The translations under genes and the position numbers were made by a program. A stretch of 64,000 nucleotides of DNA from MFD04580-c1 sp963702995. GTDB lineage: Bacteria > Planctomycetota > Phycisphaerae > Tepidisphaerales > Tepidisphaeraceae. The first letter of the stretch is position 1. Each line of letters starts with the position of its first letter. This document shows positions 9,867 through 19,759 of this stretch, in pieces. Under the pieces are notes generated by a model. That model had not been told where the DNA came from and searched no databases. It worked only from the letters and a program-made list of their open reading frames with translations. Location: contig OY969783.1 in the NCBI GenBank assembly GCA_963702995.1, positions 4,340,001 through 4,404,000 on the forward strand, given 5' to 3'.

Positions 9867-10304
9867 AAGGTTACGGCACTGGTACGCCGGGATCGGTGCA
9901 TCGGATCGGCGTCAGCCGCCGATCCACGTTTTCAAGAGGCCCAGGTTCCGGCATGATGCGTTCGTTCGATGCGAATATGAGCTCGCTTGCTTCAGCTTAC
10001 TATGCCCCGCGGTCGTCAGCGTTGTCTTCTGACGCCGTGGCCCGCGGAAAGGGCCGCCAGCGAGCCGCGACCGGCAGGGAGTGGTCAGTGTCCTAGGGCG
10101 CGCCGCTCGAAACGATCGACGGATTCTCCCTCCGAGGCCTGACCGCTCCCCGACCAGACTGTCGAAAAACCGGTGACAGCGACCTCACGACCGCCGTTTT
10201 TGAGCGCAAGTGAAGCATTTCGGCGTTTTTTTGGTTCTCGACCGTCTGCGACGGTCGCGGCTCGCGGGTGGCCTTCTTCGCCTGTGGCGGCATTTGAGGT
10301 GAAA
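9867..10304. other. Divergent intergenic region holding a family D element
   Basis: No gene is supported. It holds a family D inverted-repeat element (10060-10266, listed separately). A poly-T patch at about 10225-10231 lies 70-80 bp ahead of the beta-helix gene start. Confidence 0.5.
10060..10266. repeat. Family D inverted-repeat element, copy 1
   Basis: The left arm at 10060-10086 starts GCGAGCCGCGACCGGCAGGG and the right arm ends ACGGTCGCGGCTCGC at 10251-10265. A truncated internal arm, GACCGCTCCCCGACC, lies at 10141-10155. The left arm is nearly identical to the one inside the metallophosphoesterase gene at 45326-45352. Confidence 0.6.
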
Positions 10305-11897
10305 ATGTCCGTAAGCTGTAACATCGCAATCGTGGCCGCACTGCTTTTGACGGCGTTGGCCGCCGTCACTTCGGCCGCCGTGCCGACCGTCTCGGTCGGC
10401 CCGGACGGGAAGCTGATCTACATCGCCGACGAGCGCGGCAATGTCATCCCCGACTTTTCCAACTGCGGGTACGGCGGCGGCGGGATTCGGCTGCCCGAGG
10501 CGGCCGCCATCGCGGCGAAGGTGACGCTCCACCCGGTCGAGAACGCCGGCGACGACGCGCCGCGGATCCAGGAAGCCATCGATTCAGTGGGCAAGTTGCC
10601 GCTGGACGCTTCTGGGTTTCGCGGGGCGGTGCTGCTGGCCCGCGGGACGTACCGGATCATGACGGCGGTTCAGGTCAGTCGGAGCGGCGTCGTCCTGCGC
10701 GGGGAAGGGGAGGCGGCGGCCGACGGCACGACGCTCGTGGCGGTTGGAACCTTACACCGTGCGATCATCAATCTGGGCGGGGCGGGCAAGGTCGGCGACG
10801 ACGATGGCGAGCGGCCGCCCCCCGACCGGGCGGCCGCCCGCACCGCAGCGGGCAAAGCCCGTCGAATCAACCAGGCCCACGTGCCGGTGGGGGCACGGGC
10901 CTTGACGCTCGACGATGCGGCCGGTCTCAAGCCCGGCGACGAAGTGACCATCCACCGCCCCAGCACGGCCGAATGGGTCCACGACCTGGGCATGGATCAG
11001 ATCCCGCCGCGCAAAGATGGTGGGAAGGTCGTCCAGTGGTCGGCGGGCTCGAAAGAGCTTTTCTTCGAGCGGGTGATCACCGCAGTTGACGGTAATCGAG
11101 TCACGTTCGACGCGCCGATCATGAACGCGATCGACGCCCACTACGGCGGGGGCACAGTCGAGCCCTCGCGGGCGCGGCCGCGTACCCAGCATATCGCCGT
11201 GGAGAACCTGCGGGGCGTTTCGGATTTCCACGGCGACGTTGACGAAGCGCATTCGTGGACGTTCATCCAGTGCACCGGCGTCGAGAATGGGTGGGTCCGA
11301 AACGTCACGGCCGAGCACTTCGCCTTCAGCCTCGTCACACTGGGCGGCAATACGAAAGAGTTCACGGTTCAGGATTGTCATTGCCTGGATCCGATCTCCC
11401 AGATCACCGGCGGCAGGCGCTATTCGTTTTGTATGAGCGGGTGCCAGCTTTGCCTCATTCAGCGGTGTTCCGCGCGGAACGGGCGCCACGACCATGTGAT
11501 GGGATCGACGGTCCCGGGCCCGAATGTCTTTTTGAAATGCCGAGCGGACCGGGAGCACGCCGACAGCGGCCCGCACCAGCGGTGGTCGGTGGGGGTGTTG
11601 TACGACGGCCTGCGGCTGCCCGACGGCCAGCTCAACATCCAAAACCGCGGCAGCGCCGGGTCGGGCCACGGGTGGGCGGGGGCGTATCAGGTTTGCTGGA
11701 ACTGCGAGGCCATGACGATGACCGTCTCCAGCCCACCCACCGCAATGAACTGGGCGATCGGCTGCATCGCCAAGTCGCGCAAGGGGGACGGCGTGTGGGA
11801 AAGCTTTGGCGCCCACGTCGCGCCCGAGAGCCTCTATCTGGCACAGCTAAGCGAGCGCCTCGGCCCGGCGGCCGCGGCGTCGGTCGCGAAGCCGTAG
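10305..11897 (+). CDS. Exported right-handed beta-helix (pectate-lyase-superfamily-like) protein
   Basis: This 530-residue protein has a clear signal peptide (hydrophobic residues 5-25, ending near TSAAVP). The N-terminal GDDAPRIQEAIDSVGKLP followed by GAVLLARGTYRIM and VVLRGEG is the typical start of pectate-lyase-3-type beta-helices. Successive beta-helix coils such as WVRNVTAEHFAFSLVTL, KEFTVQDCHC and CLIQRCSARNGRHDH follow. Cysteines are unusually frequent in the coil region (CHC, CMSGCQLC, CWNC), perhaps stabilising stacks. The likely role is polysaccharide binding or cleavage outside the cell; catalytic residues were not identified. The start at 10305 is chosen because it begins the signal peptide. 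The GNAT gene follows after 53 bp. Confidence 0.7.
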   Translation: MSVSCNIAIVAALLLTALAAVTSAAVPTVSVGPDGKLIYIADERGNVIPDFSNCGYGGGGIRLPEAAAIAAKVTLHPVENAGDDAPRIQEAIDSVGKLPLDASGFRGAVLLARGTYRIMTAVQVSRSGVVLRGEGEAAADGTTLVAVGTLHRAIINLGGAGKVGDDDGERPPPDRAAARTAAGKARRINQAHVPVGARALTLDDAAGLKPGDEVTIHRPSTAEWVHDLGMDQIPPRKDGGKVVQWSAGSKELFFERVITAVDGNRVTFDAPIMNAIDAHYGGGTVEPSRARPRTQHIAVENLRGVSDFHGDVDEAHSWTFIQCTGVENGWVRNVTAEHFAFSLVTLGGNTKEFTVQDCHCLDPISQITGGRRYSFCMSGCQLCLIQRCSARNGRHDHVMGSTVPGPNVFLKCRADREHADSGPHQRWSVGVLYDGLRLPDGQLNIQNRGSAGSGHGWAGAYQVCWNCEAMTMTVSSPPTAMNWAIGCIAKSRKGDGVWESFGAHVAPESLYLAQLSERLGPAAAASVAKP

Positions 11898-11950
11898 CTC
11901 GGCCGACGACCGGCGGTCGTTCGCTATCGGCCGCCTTGCGGGAGCGATTT

Positions 11951-12370
11951 ATGGACCTGGAAGTCCGTGCCTATCGGGCGGCAGACGAGTCGGATGTGAT
12001 TCGCATCTGGAACGAGTCCCTTGCCAACCCCGCTCCGCATAATGATCCGGCGACCAGCCTGCGGAACAAGCTGCTCCACGACGACGGCCTCCTCCTGGTC
12101 GCCGCGGCCGACGATCGGGTCGTCGGGACCATCATGGGCGGGTATGACGGGCACCGGGGGTGGATCTACTCGCTGGCCGTCGGCCCCGCGCATCGCCGCC
12201 ACGGCATCGGCACGATGCTGGTGCGGCGGATGGAAGCACTTCTCCAGGAACGCGGCTGCCTGAAGCTGAACCTCCAGGTGCGGACGAGCAACGCCGAAGT
12301 CATCCGCTTCTACGAGCGCCTTGGCTTCGCCGTGGAAGAAATCCTCAACCTGGGCAAGCGGCTCTACTGA
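11951..12370 (+). CDS. GNAT-family N-acetyltransferase
   Basis: This 139-residue single-domain acetyltransferase has VRAYRAADESDVIRIW (beta1/alpha1) and the GTIMGGYDGHRGWIYSLAV strands. The acetyl-CoA pyrophosphate loop reads RRHGIGTMLV (the Q/RxxGxG/A motif), and VIRFYERLGFAVEE is the C-terminal motif B. It resembles the YpeA type that acetylates amino groups of small molecules or proteins; the substrate is unknown. GGGAGCG upstream supports the ATG at 11951. A family B palindrome follows 20 bp after the stop codon. Confidence 0.88.
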   Translation: MDLEVRAYRAADESDVIRIWNESLANPAPHNDPATSLRNKLLHDDGLLLVAAADDRVVGTIMGGYDGHRGWIYSLAVGPAHRRHGIGTMLVRRMEALLQERGCLKLNLQVRTSNAEVIRFYERLGFAVEEILNLGKRLY

Positions 12371-12391
12371 TCCGCTCCGCGCGTTCGCCCT

Positions 12392-12419
12392 GTAGCAGGC
12401 ACACTCCGTGTGCCGTGGC
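12392..12419. repeat. Family B palindromic element (half copy)
   Basis: GTAGCAGGCACACTCCGTGT followed by GCCGTGGC is self-complementary (GGCACAC-TCC-GTGTGCC). The same arm is found at 18857 and 46397, where a full second arm is present. Here it sits 20 bp after a stop codon and could act as a transcript-end hairpin. Confidence 0.65.
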
Positions 12420-12559
12420 TTTCGTCGCGACGGTTCTTCGATCGGCGGTCGATGGTCCGCACGAGAGCAGGACGCGGGATCAGAAAAGCGCTGAATCATG
12501 CAGGGTGGTTTAGTTAGCTTCATACCGTGTTTCCCGCCATGAATCGCGGCTCCGGGTAG

Positions 12560-12577
12560 GGCGTGGTTCACCACGCC
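12560..12577. terminator. Palindrome behind the glutaminase gene (family G relative)
   Basis: GGCGTGGT-TC-ACCACGCC forms an 8-bp perfect stem, followed by a second small hairpin GCCGG...CACGCCGTTACGGCG running into the stop codon. It lies 12 bp beyond the stop of the minus-strand glutaminase gene and may act as a terminator without a T-run. Confidence 0.4.
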
Positions 12578-12589
12578 GCCGGCACGCCG

Positions 12590-15157
12590 TTACGGCGCTG
12601 CTTTCGGCTCGGTCACATCCACCAGCCCGACGTCGATGCCCTGGCCTCCCTTGGTCTGATGGCAGTGGGCCGCAAGCGTCACCTTCGCGCCCGGCTTCAA
12701 GTGCGCTCGGGCGGTGGCGCTGATCTCCATCGGCGTGTAGCTCGGCACGAAGCCGGCTTCGCTGGCGCCGAGGATGCCGTCCACGTAGATCTCGATGTCT
12801 TCATCGTGATAGACCAGGAAGTTGAGGTTTGACGCGGCGGTGTCGGGCATCACGAACTCGCGGCGGATCCAGATGTCGTCGCTTTTCCACTGCGTCCCGA
12901 TGACGATCTTCGGCGTGCCGCGGCTCCCGAAGCCGCCGGGGCCTTGCTTCCATTTGCCGTCGTCGAAGCCGGGCTTCGACCAGTCGGCGGCCGGCTTCTC
13001 GGTGGTGTAGCGCCACGTCACGGGCTTCGTTTCCGAGTCGGCGACCACCGTCGTCAGCGTCGGCGGCTCCGGCAGGGGGCCCAGTGGCCCACCTTCGTCT
13101 TGTCGCGGCCGGCGTACTTCTTCCAGATCGCCTCGTCCGAAAGCATCTTGACGAAAACCCCGCCCATGACGGGCCGGGCATGCATGCCTCCCTTGGACGG
13201 GTCGGTGGTGATATAGGAGTCGGCGGCGGGGTCGCGGACGGTCGTCTCGTTAAAGTAGTCGTAGATCGGCGAGACGAGCGCCTCGAAATCGGTCGGGCTC
13301 GTCGCCATCGTCGCCACCCAGAGGGACCAGTCGGTCTTGGTCAGCTTGGTGCGCGAGTCGAGCGGGACGCCGTATTTCTTCGCCGACGACTTGTACCAGG
13401 CAATTTCCTTGGCCGCGACTTCCGGCGGGAAGATGTTCAGGCCCAGCAGCTTGTCCCAGACCAGATTGTACTTCTGGCTCCAGGTCCCCGGCTTGTCGAA
13501 GGCGAGAAGCGAATGGTCGCCGGCATCGGCCACCTTCATCCAGTGGGCGGCGTCATCCTTGGCGAGCTTCAGGTACTTGTCGGCGGTGGCGGCGTCGCCG
13601 CGCATGCGGCATAAGTCGCCATAGGCGGCCAGGCCGAGGATCGCCTTGATCGACAAGTTCGCGTTGTGGGCCAGGTGGCCCATGAAGTCGTCCGTGCAGA
13701 GTTGTTCCTCGGGGTCCAGCCCGTACTTTTCGAGGTACTGCGCCCACTGGGTGAGCTGCGGCCACCACGTGGCGGAAAAGTCGGCGTTCCCTTCCTGGTG
13801 GGCGATCGCGTCGCAGAGGATCAGCATGTTGCCGCTCTCCTCAACGGGCATCCCCTCCCCGCCGTCGTCGCGGCCGGTGACAACCGGGTAAGTGCCCAGA
13901 TCGTGCGGCGCGTTGGGGAACTTCCAGTGGCCCGAGGCGGAGTACATGAGGTTCGATACCACCGTCGCCTTGGCCAGCGCCGGGCTGAAGAGGATGACCG
14001 CCGGGCCCATGGGGAAGAAGACGTCAACGGTGGCGATGTCGCCGTTGCTCGTGTTTTCTTTGGTGAGCAGGAGGGGCTGGCCGTTGGTATCGGCCGCGAA
14101 GCCGCAGCCGGCGAACGTCTGGCGGAAGGAAAGCGCCGCGATCTGGGCGTAACGCGTTCCGCCGACTCTGGTCAGGTCGGCCATCAGCTCTTCATCAAAT
14201 GTCTGGCAGCGCTGGGTGAGGCTTGCGTAATCCTTTTCGGCCGCGGGTAGCATGTCGGCCGGGGTGGCGCCATTGCGGCGCCAGTAGGGGCGCAGCTTTT
14301 TTCCGAAGTACTTGATCGACCAGATCTCGTCATAGGCGACGATGACGTGCCGCAAGACGACATCGGCCGCCACGTTCCCCAGGTCAAACGTGAAGGCAAG
14401 GACCGGCTGATCCTGATTCGCCGCCCGGGGAGTCGAAGCCTCGTCGGCGGCCGGCAGCTTGCCGCCGCTGACAAACGCGGCCGACAGCGCCTGATGCGAG
14501 CCGATCGCGGCCTGCGCCTCGCCGGTCGGGGCGGAGGCGTATAGATAGCCCCAGTCCACCCGCACGCCGTCGCCCGGCGGGGAGAGGAGCGGCTGCTCGA
14601 CGGTGCCGATCTTCAGGCTCGTCAGCGGGCCAAAGCTCTGGCGTTCCCAGGTCACGGGTTGACTCGGCGTGTTGACGCTCAGCAGCCCGCTGGTGCTGTC
14701 ATAGATCGAGACGGCGTGCGGCTGTCCGTCCACGGACTTCACGCCCCAGGTGATGTAGCTGAGCGGCACGCGCCAGCGCATCCAGGTCGTGCGGAAGCGC
14801 GGGGGTCATGAATGTCATGGACACATGGACGTGTCCGTCGTCGAACTCGTAGATGCTGCGAGTGGGGAGCACCCGCAAACCGACCTGGGGGAACGCGCCC
14901 GCCTCCCGGGGCTCGTTGCCCATCAGGCGGTAGGCCTTGCCGTCGATGCGGATCATCGAGACGAGCGGGTGGGGGCTTCGCGTCCAGTGCCGGGTGACGT
15001 CGTCGGTGAGGCGATCCGCCCCCGACCAGACGCTCAGGTTCGGGTTGTGCGTCACCAACGGGACCGCCGGCGGGCGGAAGGGCGCGTCGGCCGCCCGAAG
15101 CCCGGCGGCACAGAAGGTCAGAATAGAAATCAATCCGATGACGATCCGCTGCGGCAT
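12590..15157 (-). CDS. Glutaminase A-like exported protein (DUF4964/DUF5127/DUF4965/DUF1793), frameshifted twice
   Basis: A large secreted protein of about 855 residues. The signal peptide is MPQRIVIGLISILTFCAAG. The N-terminal DUF4964 (RPPAVPLVTHNPNLSVWSGA) and DUF5127 (YEFDDGHVHVSMTFMTPAL) are followed by DUF4965 and DUF1793 (WWPQLTQWAQYLEKYGLDPE, DDFMGHLAHNANLSIKAILG, YGVPLDSR). The tail carries a sugar-binding-like beta domain (DIWIRREFVMPD). The family includes fungal glutaminase A, which hydrolyses L-glutamine to glutamate, and uncharacterised bacterial homologues. Frame changes occur near 14780 (LARPLSYITWG is split) and near 13077 in a CCCCC run. In both places one base restores continuity, so the three pieces 14699-15157, 13054-14781 and 12590-13048 are one gene. 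Confidence 0.78.
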
Positions 15158-15541
15158 GGGGCGCTCACTTGGTCTGGAGGAATCCATCGTTCGTTCCGGG
15201 TTATACCGCCCGAGGCGGCCGGGGCGCCCGCGAAACGCGATTTCACAGGGTAATGGAGAAGGATCTCAAGCCCCGGTGCCGCCGAGGCGCCGGCAAAGCG
15301 CGGCGGCGTGGGAAACAAGGGCGGCAGGCTTCGCAAGATAGTGATAAACAAGATATAAGGACTGAACTGCCCGGATTGACCAGGAGGCAGGGATTCCGTA
15401 TCAATCTCTTGAAATTATCGTTATACGGCTGCCCTGTTTTCGTCCGAAGATAGAGTGAGGGGCCTCTAGGGAATTACGGCCGTTGCCTTGTGATGGGTGT
15501 CGTCGGTAGAGTTTCTAGACGGGGATTCGCAGGACAATCCC
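15158..15541. other. Divergent intergenic region with a candidate promoter
   Basis: No gene is seen. The central part (15330-15425) is noticeably A/T-richer than its surroundings and contains the promoter-like pair reported at 15376-15404. Confidence 0.45.
15376..15404 (+). promoter_or_regulatory. Candidate sigma-70-type promoter of the response-regulator gene
   Basis: TTGACC at 15376-15381 and TATCAA at 15399-15404 are separated by 17 bp. The predicted transcript would start near 15411, about 130 bp before the response-regulator ATG. The match is moderate and unproven. Confidence 0.3.
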
Positions 15542-15925
15542 ATGGCGGACGCAGACGATCGCGACCTGAAGCTGCCAAGGCGACGGGTCCTGGTCATTGA
15601 GGACGACCCCTCGACCCGCCATGCGTTGAGGCTGCTTTTCCTGCACCATAAGTGGGACGTGATGGTCGCCGGCTCGGTTAAGGAAGGCTTGGATCTCGCC
15701 CGCACGGCGCCCGAATGCATCGTCCTGGACCTGATGCTCCCCGACGGCGACGGAATCAAGGTCCTCCAGTTCGTCCGGGATCAGCAGCTTCCCAGCCATG
15801 TCGCCGTCGTCTCGGGGAGCAGCGACCCGGATCGCCTCGACCGAGTGCGTAGCCTTCGCCCTAAGACGATGCTTGCCAAGCCGGTCGATTTCGCCGAAAT
15901 CCTAAGGCGCCTTCCGGTTGCGTGA
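15542..15925 (+). CDS. Single-domain response regulator (CheY-like receiver)
   Basis: This 127-residue protein consists of one receiver domain. VLVIEDDPSTRHALRLLF gives the acidic pair (EDD), CIVLDLMLPDGDGIKVL contains the phosphoacceptor Asp, AVVSGSSDP carries the conserved Ser/Thr position, and MLAKPVDFAEIL carries the invariant Lys-Pro. No output domain is attached, so it probably relays phosphate or acts by protein contact. No histidine kinase lies next to it, so the partner is unknown. The ATG at 15542 is preferred over an upstream start at 15497. Confidence 0.85.
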   Translation: MADADDRDLKLPRRRVLVIEDDPSTRHALRLLFLHHKWDVMVAGSVKEGLDLARTAPECIVLDLMLPDGDGIKVLQFVRDQQLPSHVAVVSGSSDPDRLDRVRSLRPKTMLAKPVDFAEILRRLPVA

Positions 15926-15960
15926 ACCGACTTCGACGAAGCGACTTCCGCCAATCCGCC

Positions 15961-16718
15961 TCACCACCCCGGCCGCGTCGCGCTGCGGCCGACCTGCTCC
16001 GCACGTTGAACCATCTCCTTCTCAGCGTCACTCATCGGCTGCGCGGAAATAGCCAGTCCGGCCTGGGCGTCGGTCCGAAGCGAATAAATCACTCCCGGCC
16101 GCATCTCAATCGGATCACTCTGCCGCGTCGTCACATGCAAGCCGAGACGGCGGGCCGCGTCGGCGCTGCTCACGGCGGACCAGACGTCGCGCCAGAGCCG
16201 CGTTTCAACCTGCGCGACCTGAACCGATCGGTAGCGTTCCGGGGCCGCGTCCGGCGGATCGAGCGGCTGCGTGTCGCCGTCGCCCAAGACCCGGGTGAGG
16301 AGCGTCACCGCATGCCCGCGCAGCGGCACCATCGCCGGCGAGAGGGCCCGTCGAATCGGACCACCGTCACGTCGATGCGGGCTTTCGTGCCCCCGATCGA
16401 CACGCGCCGTACGGGCAAGGTGGCTCCCTTGGCGCCGTATTCCTGGATCAGAAAGGTCGTGCGCGCGGCACCGGGCGTGTCGGCCGCGCCGAGGACCAGA
16501 AGGTTCGCGGATCGAGACGCGTCGCCAAAGAGCAATGCGGCCTCGACCATGGCGGCGCGGCGCTCTTCCGCGGCTTGCGCCGCATCGGCGGGGGTGGCCG
16601 GTTGTGTCGGGGTCGGCCGCCGGGACTCGTAGCGGGCGAGGCCCACCCATCCCGCCAGCGCCAGGAAGCCGAGCGTCGCCGCGTGCAATAGGCTTCGGAT
16701 CATCGTGGGGCGGGTCAT
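15961..16718 (-). CDS. Membrane-anchored protein of unknown function (frameshifted)
   Basis: The protein has about 250 residues. It has one N-terminal membrane segment (SLLHAATLGFLALAGWVGLA) followed by a Pro/Thr-rich stretch and a soluble domain. The frame changes near 16340; the two halves (16305-16718 and 15961 to about 16345) join as VVRFDGPSPAMVPLRGHAVT once one base is adjusted. I do not recognise a family. The upstream gene ends in TGA at 16724-16726, overlapped by an in-frame GTG at 16727 that could be an alternative start; either way the two genes are tightly coupled and probably act together at the membrane. Confidence 0.45.
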
Positions 16719-16723
16719 GGAGG

Positions 16724-18594
16724 TCACTGGCCGCCGCCGGAGAGGCGGCGCGGCACGATTCGTTCCGGGTCGGGGTCGGCGCCTGGCGTTGTCGGGGCCA
16801 CGGTGATGCGGCCGCGTGTAGGCTCCATGTCGCGGAGCGGGCCGCCGCCGCTCCCCGGCGCGGTGGGGTTGATCGGCGCCGCCCCGGCCGGGGGCGGCCC
16901 CGCGGCTCCAGGGGCTTCGAGCTTCGCGTCGGGCCAGAGGTCGGTCAGCGTCTTCTGATCGGAGGGGATGATGACGAGTTTCGAGTCTTTATTCTCCGAG
17001 CCCAGGTATTCACCGCGGCTAGTGACGTAGTGAATGGTCACCGACCCGTCGAGCCCGACGTGGTCGCGAATCGGCACGGCGCAGGGTGCGCCCGGCCAGC
17101 GTCACCGACTGCTCCGCCAGGACGTCGATGTAACGGAGCATGACCTCGTGGGCGTCGCTCCCATAGGTTGCGACAAGGTAGGTCTTCACCTCGTTGGGCG
17201 GGACCAGGCGGGGCAGCAGGTGCTGGAAGGCCTGCGGGAGGTAGAAGATCGGCAACTGGCGGTTGACGGCCTCCATGTCGCCGATGATGCCGGAGTTCCC
17301 CGTGTACTGGACGTTCAGTAGGTACTCGTCCTTGAAGGCCAGGCGCGGGGCCTTGGGGTCGTCGAGCTCGCCTCGATCGATTCCGCTCCCTTCGCCGACC
17401 GCGAACTTCCGCGTCTTTTTGTCGCTCGACGCGAACTCGGTCATCTTTTTCCAGGGATGGTTTGCGGTCTTCGGCAGGCCGTCGTCATAGACGGTGAGTT
17501 TGGTCCAGTCTTCGTGCCGGCGGTCGAGCGAGGCGTGGAACCAGGACTCCGCCTCTTCGCGCGGGAACGGCTTGGCCAACCCGCCGTCCATCGTTCGCGT
17601 CCGGACGCCGACCGTCACGGCGTCAACGTTGCCGATGCGCTCCGGCCGCTCGACGACGTAGCTGTAGCCGATGTCCTTCCCGTCGCGCGTGATCCGCAGC
17701 CATTGTTCAGGCACGATCGTCGCGATCACCTTCCGCGCGGTGAAGCTGAGAAAAAGCGATCGCGTCCGCACCAGGCGCTCGTCCTGATCCTGCTTGATGG
17801 ACTTGCGGTCCAGCAGGCGGACGGAGTCGATGATGCGGCGGAACGTTTCGACCGCGCGCCGCTCGCCCTTGTCCTCAGTAGCTTCATCACCCTCCTTGTT
17901 CAGCGGGATGATCGATTCCTGGCGCCCCGGGACGGTGAGGGAGACCAGGTAATAGAGCTGGTCATTCGCCTGGATGATCGCCTCCTGCACGAACTTGCGT
18001 TGCAGCTCGCGCCGATAGCGGAACGCGACCATGCCGACGTCGTAGTTGCCGATGTTCGTCACGTCCTGCCGAAGGAGCTTGAGGGAATCGGTGAGCTGCT
18101 TCTCCGCCCCGGCCCCGGCCTCCGCGGTGCCGAGCGGCGCTTGGGTCGCCGTACGCCTGCGCCAGCGCGACGATGCGCTTCTCGACGATCCCCTTCTCGA
18201 TCTCGCCGCGCTCGTTCTTGTAGTGGAAAAGGGACATCGGGCGCGGGTAGGCCCAGCGTTTCACAAGGAGCTGCCACTGGCCCTTATCGTCCACGAATTC
18301 GACCAGGTCGTCCTTGCCGACCTCGCGGATCGCCTTAAAGCCGATCGGCGGGCTGAGCGCGATCCCGCCGGCGACGCTTTCGAACGGGCGCGGCTGCAGG
18401 TCGAGCGGGGCGATGTCTTCGGGGTGGGTCAGGGCCGCCGTCGCCTGGGGCGGGGCATCGGAAGGAGCGGTGGTGACGGTGATCGTCCCCCGGGACGGCC
18501 GCGTCGCCGGCGCGTCGGCGGAGGCGCCCCGCGCTGACAGCCCCGTTGCGATGGTGAGGAGGGCGGGAGCCCAGGTAACCAGGGTTCGCTTCAT
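16724..18594 (-). CDS. Exported protein of unknown function (frameshifted twice)
   Basis: A secreted protein of about 620 residues starting with the signal peptide MKRTLVTWAPALLTIATGLS. The N-terminal third carries SPPIGFKAIREVGKDDLVEF. The central part is charged, with repeated mixed motifs (SLFLSFTARKVIATIVPEQW, DIGYSYVVERPERIGNVDAV). The tail is Pro/Gly-rich with PPPAGAAPINPTAPGSGGGP. No known family was recognised; it looks planctomycete-specific. Frame changes are needed near 18133 (AYGDPSAA...LGTAEAGAGAEKQL) and near 17078 (LRRA-VPIRDHVGLDG). GAGGAAACG precedes the ATG at 18594. It overlaps or abuts the membrane protein downstream, suggesting a two-gene operon. Confidence 0.5.
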
Positions 18595-18812
18595 GAACGT
18601 TTCCTCGCCAGCTTGATCGGGCGCCGGACGAACCGCCCCCTTTACCGAGCGCGGTCGCCGACGCTGGCATTGCTTCAAATCGCGGAACAGATCAGTCGCC
18701 CACCCTTTGCCAGTTACGCAGTCTAACGCAAACCGGTTCGTCATCTCCAGCGGCCGCCGGCATTGGCAACCGGGGGGGTGCCGTTTTGGTCGGCAATCTC
18801 AGGCTGAACTTC

Positions 18813-18999
18813 GGAACGCCGACGTCTTCGTCGGCTCCGGCTCGATCGCCCAACGCAGCAGGCACACTCCGTGTGCCGTAGCCAATCTTCGATGGCGCCT
18901 GTCACTCGGCTGACGGCACACGGAGTGTGCCTGCCACAGTGCGTCGTTTGACGTCCGCCAGCCGCGCAAAAAGGCCGACGAGGACGTTGGCGTTCCCGG
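18813..18999. repeat. Family C inverted-repeat element, enlarged copy containing family B
   Basis: The left arm, GGAACGCCGACGTCTTCGTC, and the right arm, CCGACGAGGACGTTGGCGTTCC, are reverse complements with a few mismatches. The other two copies in the window (33892-33952 and 44730-44791) have the same arms only about 10-20 bp apart. Here they are separated by more than 120 bp, most of it the family B unit. Confidence 0.65.
18857..18935. repeat. Family B palindromic element, full copy
   Basis: The outer arms are AGCAGGCACACTCCGTGTGC plus CGT at the left and GACGGCACACGGAGTGTGCC plus TGCC at the right. Each arm is itself a small palindrome (GGCACAC/GTGTGCC), and the two arms are reverse complements of one another. 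A related unit lies at 46397-46489. Confidence 0.7.
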
Positions 19000-19067
19000 A
19001 GAGTGCCCGACGACGGACGACCGCCGTCGCAGAACCCCGGCTGGCATCGGGAATTGTCCGTGAAGGG

Positions 19068-19649
19068 TCACGGCGTCAGGGGATCGGTCGGGCGGCCGCG
19101 AACCAGGCTTTCCGCCACCAGCCGAACGACCTCGCTGTCGCGGCGGCTCAGCGGCTGGTGGACGTCGAGCCGGACGACCACAGCGGACTGCTCTCGGGGC
19201 AGGACCACGCAGACGTAAAACGTTGTCCCATCGGCAACTGGTCGCCGGTCCGCCACATCCACCCAGAGCGGCCCCGTCGCCACGGCCGCCATTTCGCCAA
19301 GGACGGAGATCGGCTTGCCGAACTGGAGCGGCCCGGTGAAGCGGTCGGCCAGCACCTGCTCGGGAGGGACGACCTCGTTGACGGACTTTTCCTCAACGGT
19401 GAGCGTGCGGCCGGTGGCGGAGTCGGGGGCCTCGACGTCGGGGGCGTCGGAATCCTCGTGCGTAACCACGCGGCGCGACGAGGACACGCGCGGGTCGATC
19501 GCCCAGCCGCGCGGGAGCCGCACCCGGACCGACGGGAGCGAGTAGAACGTGTTGTCGAGCATGACGAACGGGACCGACGCCCGATATCGATCGACCAGCG
19601 CCGCCAGGGCCACGGTCCCGCCGAGGATGACCCACATGACAGCTTGCAT
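19068..19649 (-). CDS. Membrane-anchored protein of unknown function
   Basis: A protein of 193 residues with a single N-terminal membrane segment (MQAVMWVILGGTVALAALV) and an extracytoplasmic domain. The domain has PSVRVRLPRGWAIDPRVSSS, TVEEKSVNEVVPPEQVL and GPLWVDVADRRPVADGTTFYV. No family is recognised. The ATG at 19649 starts the hydrophobic segment; the frame stays open far upstream across other genes, so the start is inferred from this segment. It is followed in the same direction, about 110 bp upstream, by the glycosyltransferase cluster. Confidence 0.5.
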   Translation of the reverse strand: MQAVMWVILGGTVALAALVDRYRASVPFVMLDNTFYSLPSVRVRLPRGWAIDPRVSSSRRVVTHEDSDAPDVEAPDSATGRTLTVEEKSVNEVVPPEQVLADRFTGPLQFGKPISVLGEMAAVATGPLWVDVADRRPVADGTTFYVCVVLPREQSAVVVRLDVHQPLSRRDSEVVRLVAESLVRGRPTDPLTP

Positions 19650-19759
19650 CAAAAGCCGCCGAGGCCCGGAGTAGGGTGTTGGTCTTGGCACGCCCTGATC
19701 GTACCGCAAAAGCGCAAAAGGTGAGGCGATATGGGCCAGAAATGGGCGAGAATCGGCGG

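Larger units (their letters stand above)
18595..19067. other. Intergenic region built of nested repeats
   Basis: No gene is supported. Most of the region is a family C element (18813-18999) that holds a complete family B element (18857-18935) in its centre. Both are described separately. Confidence 0.6.
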
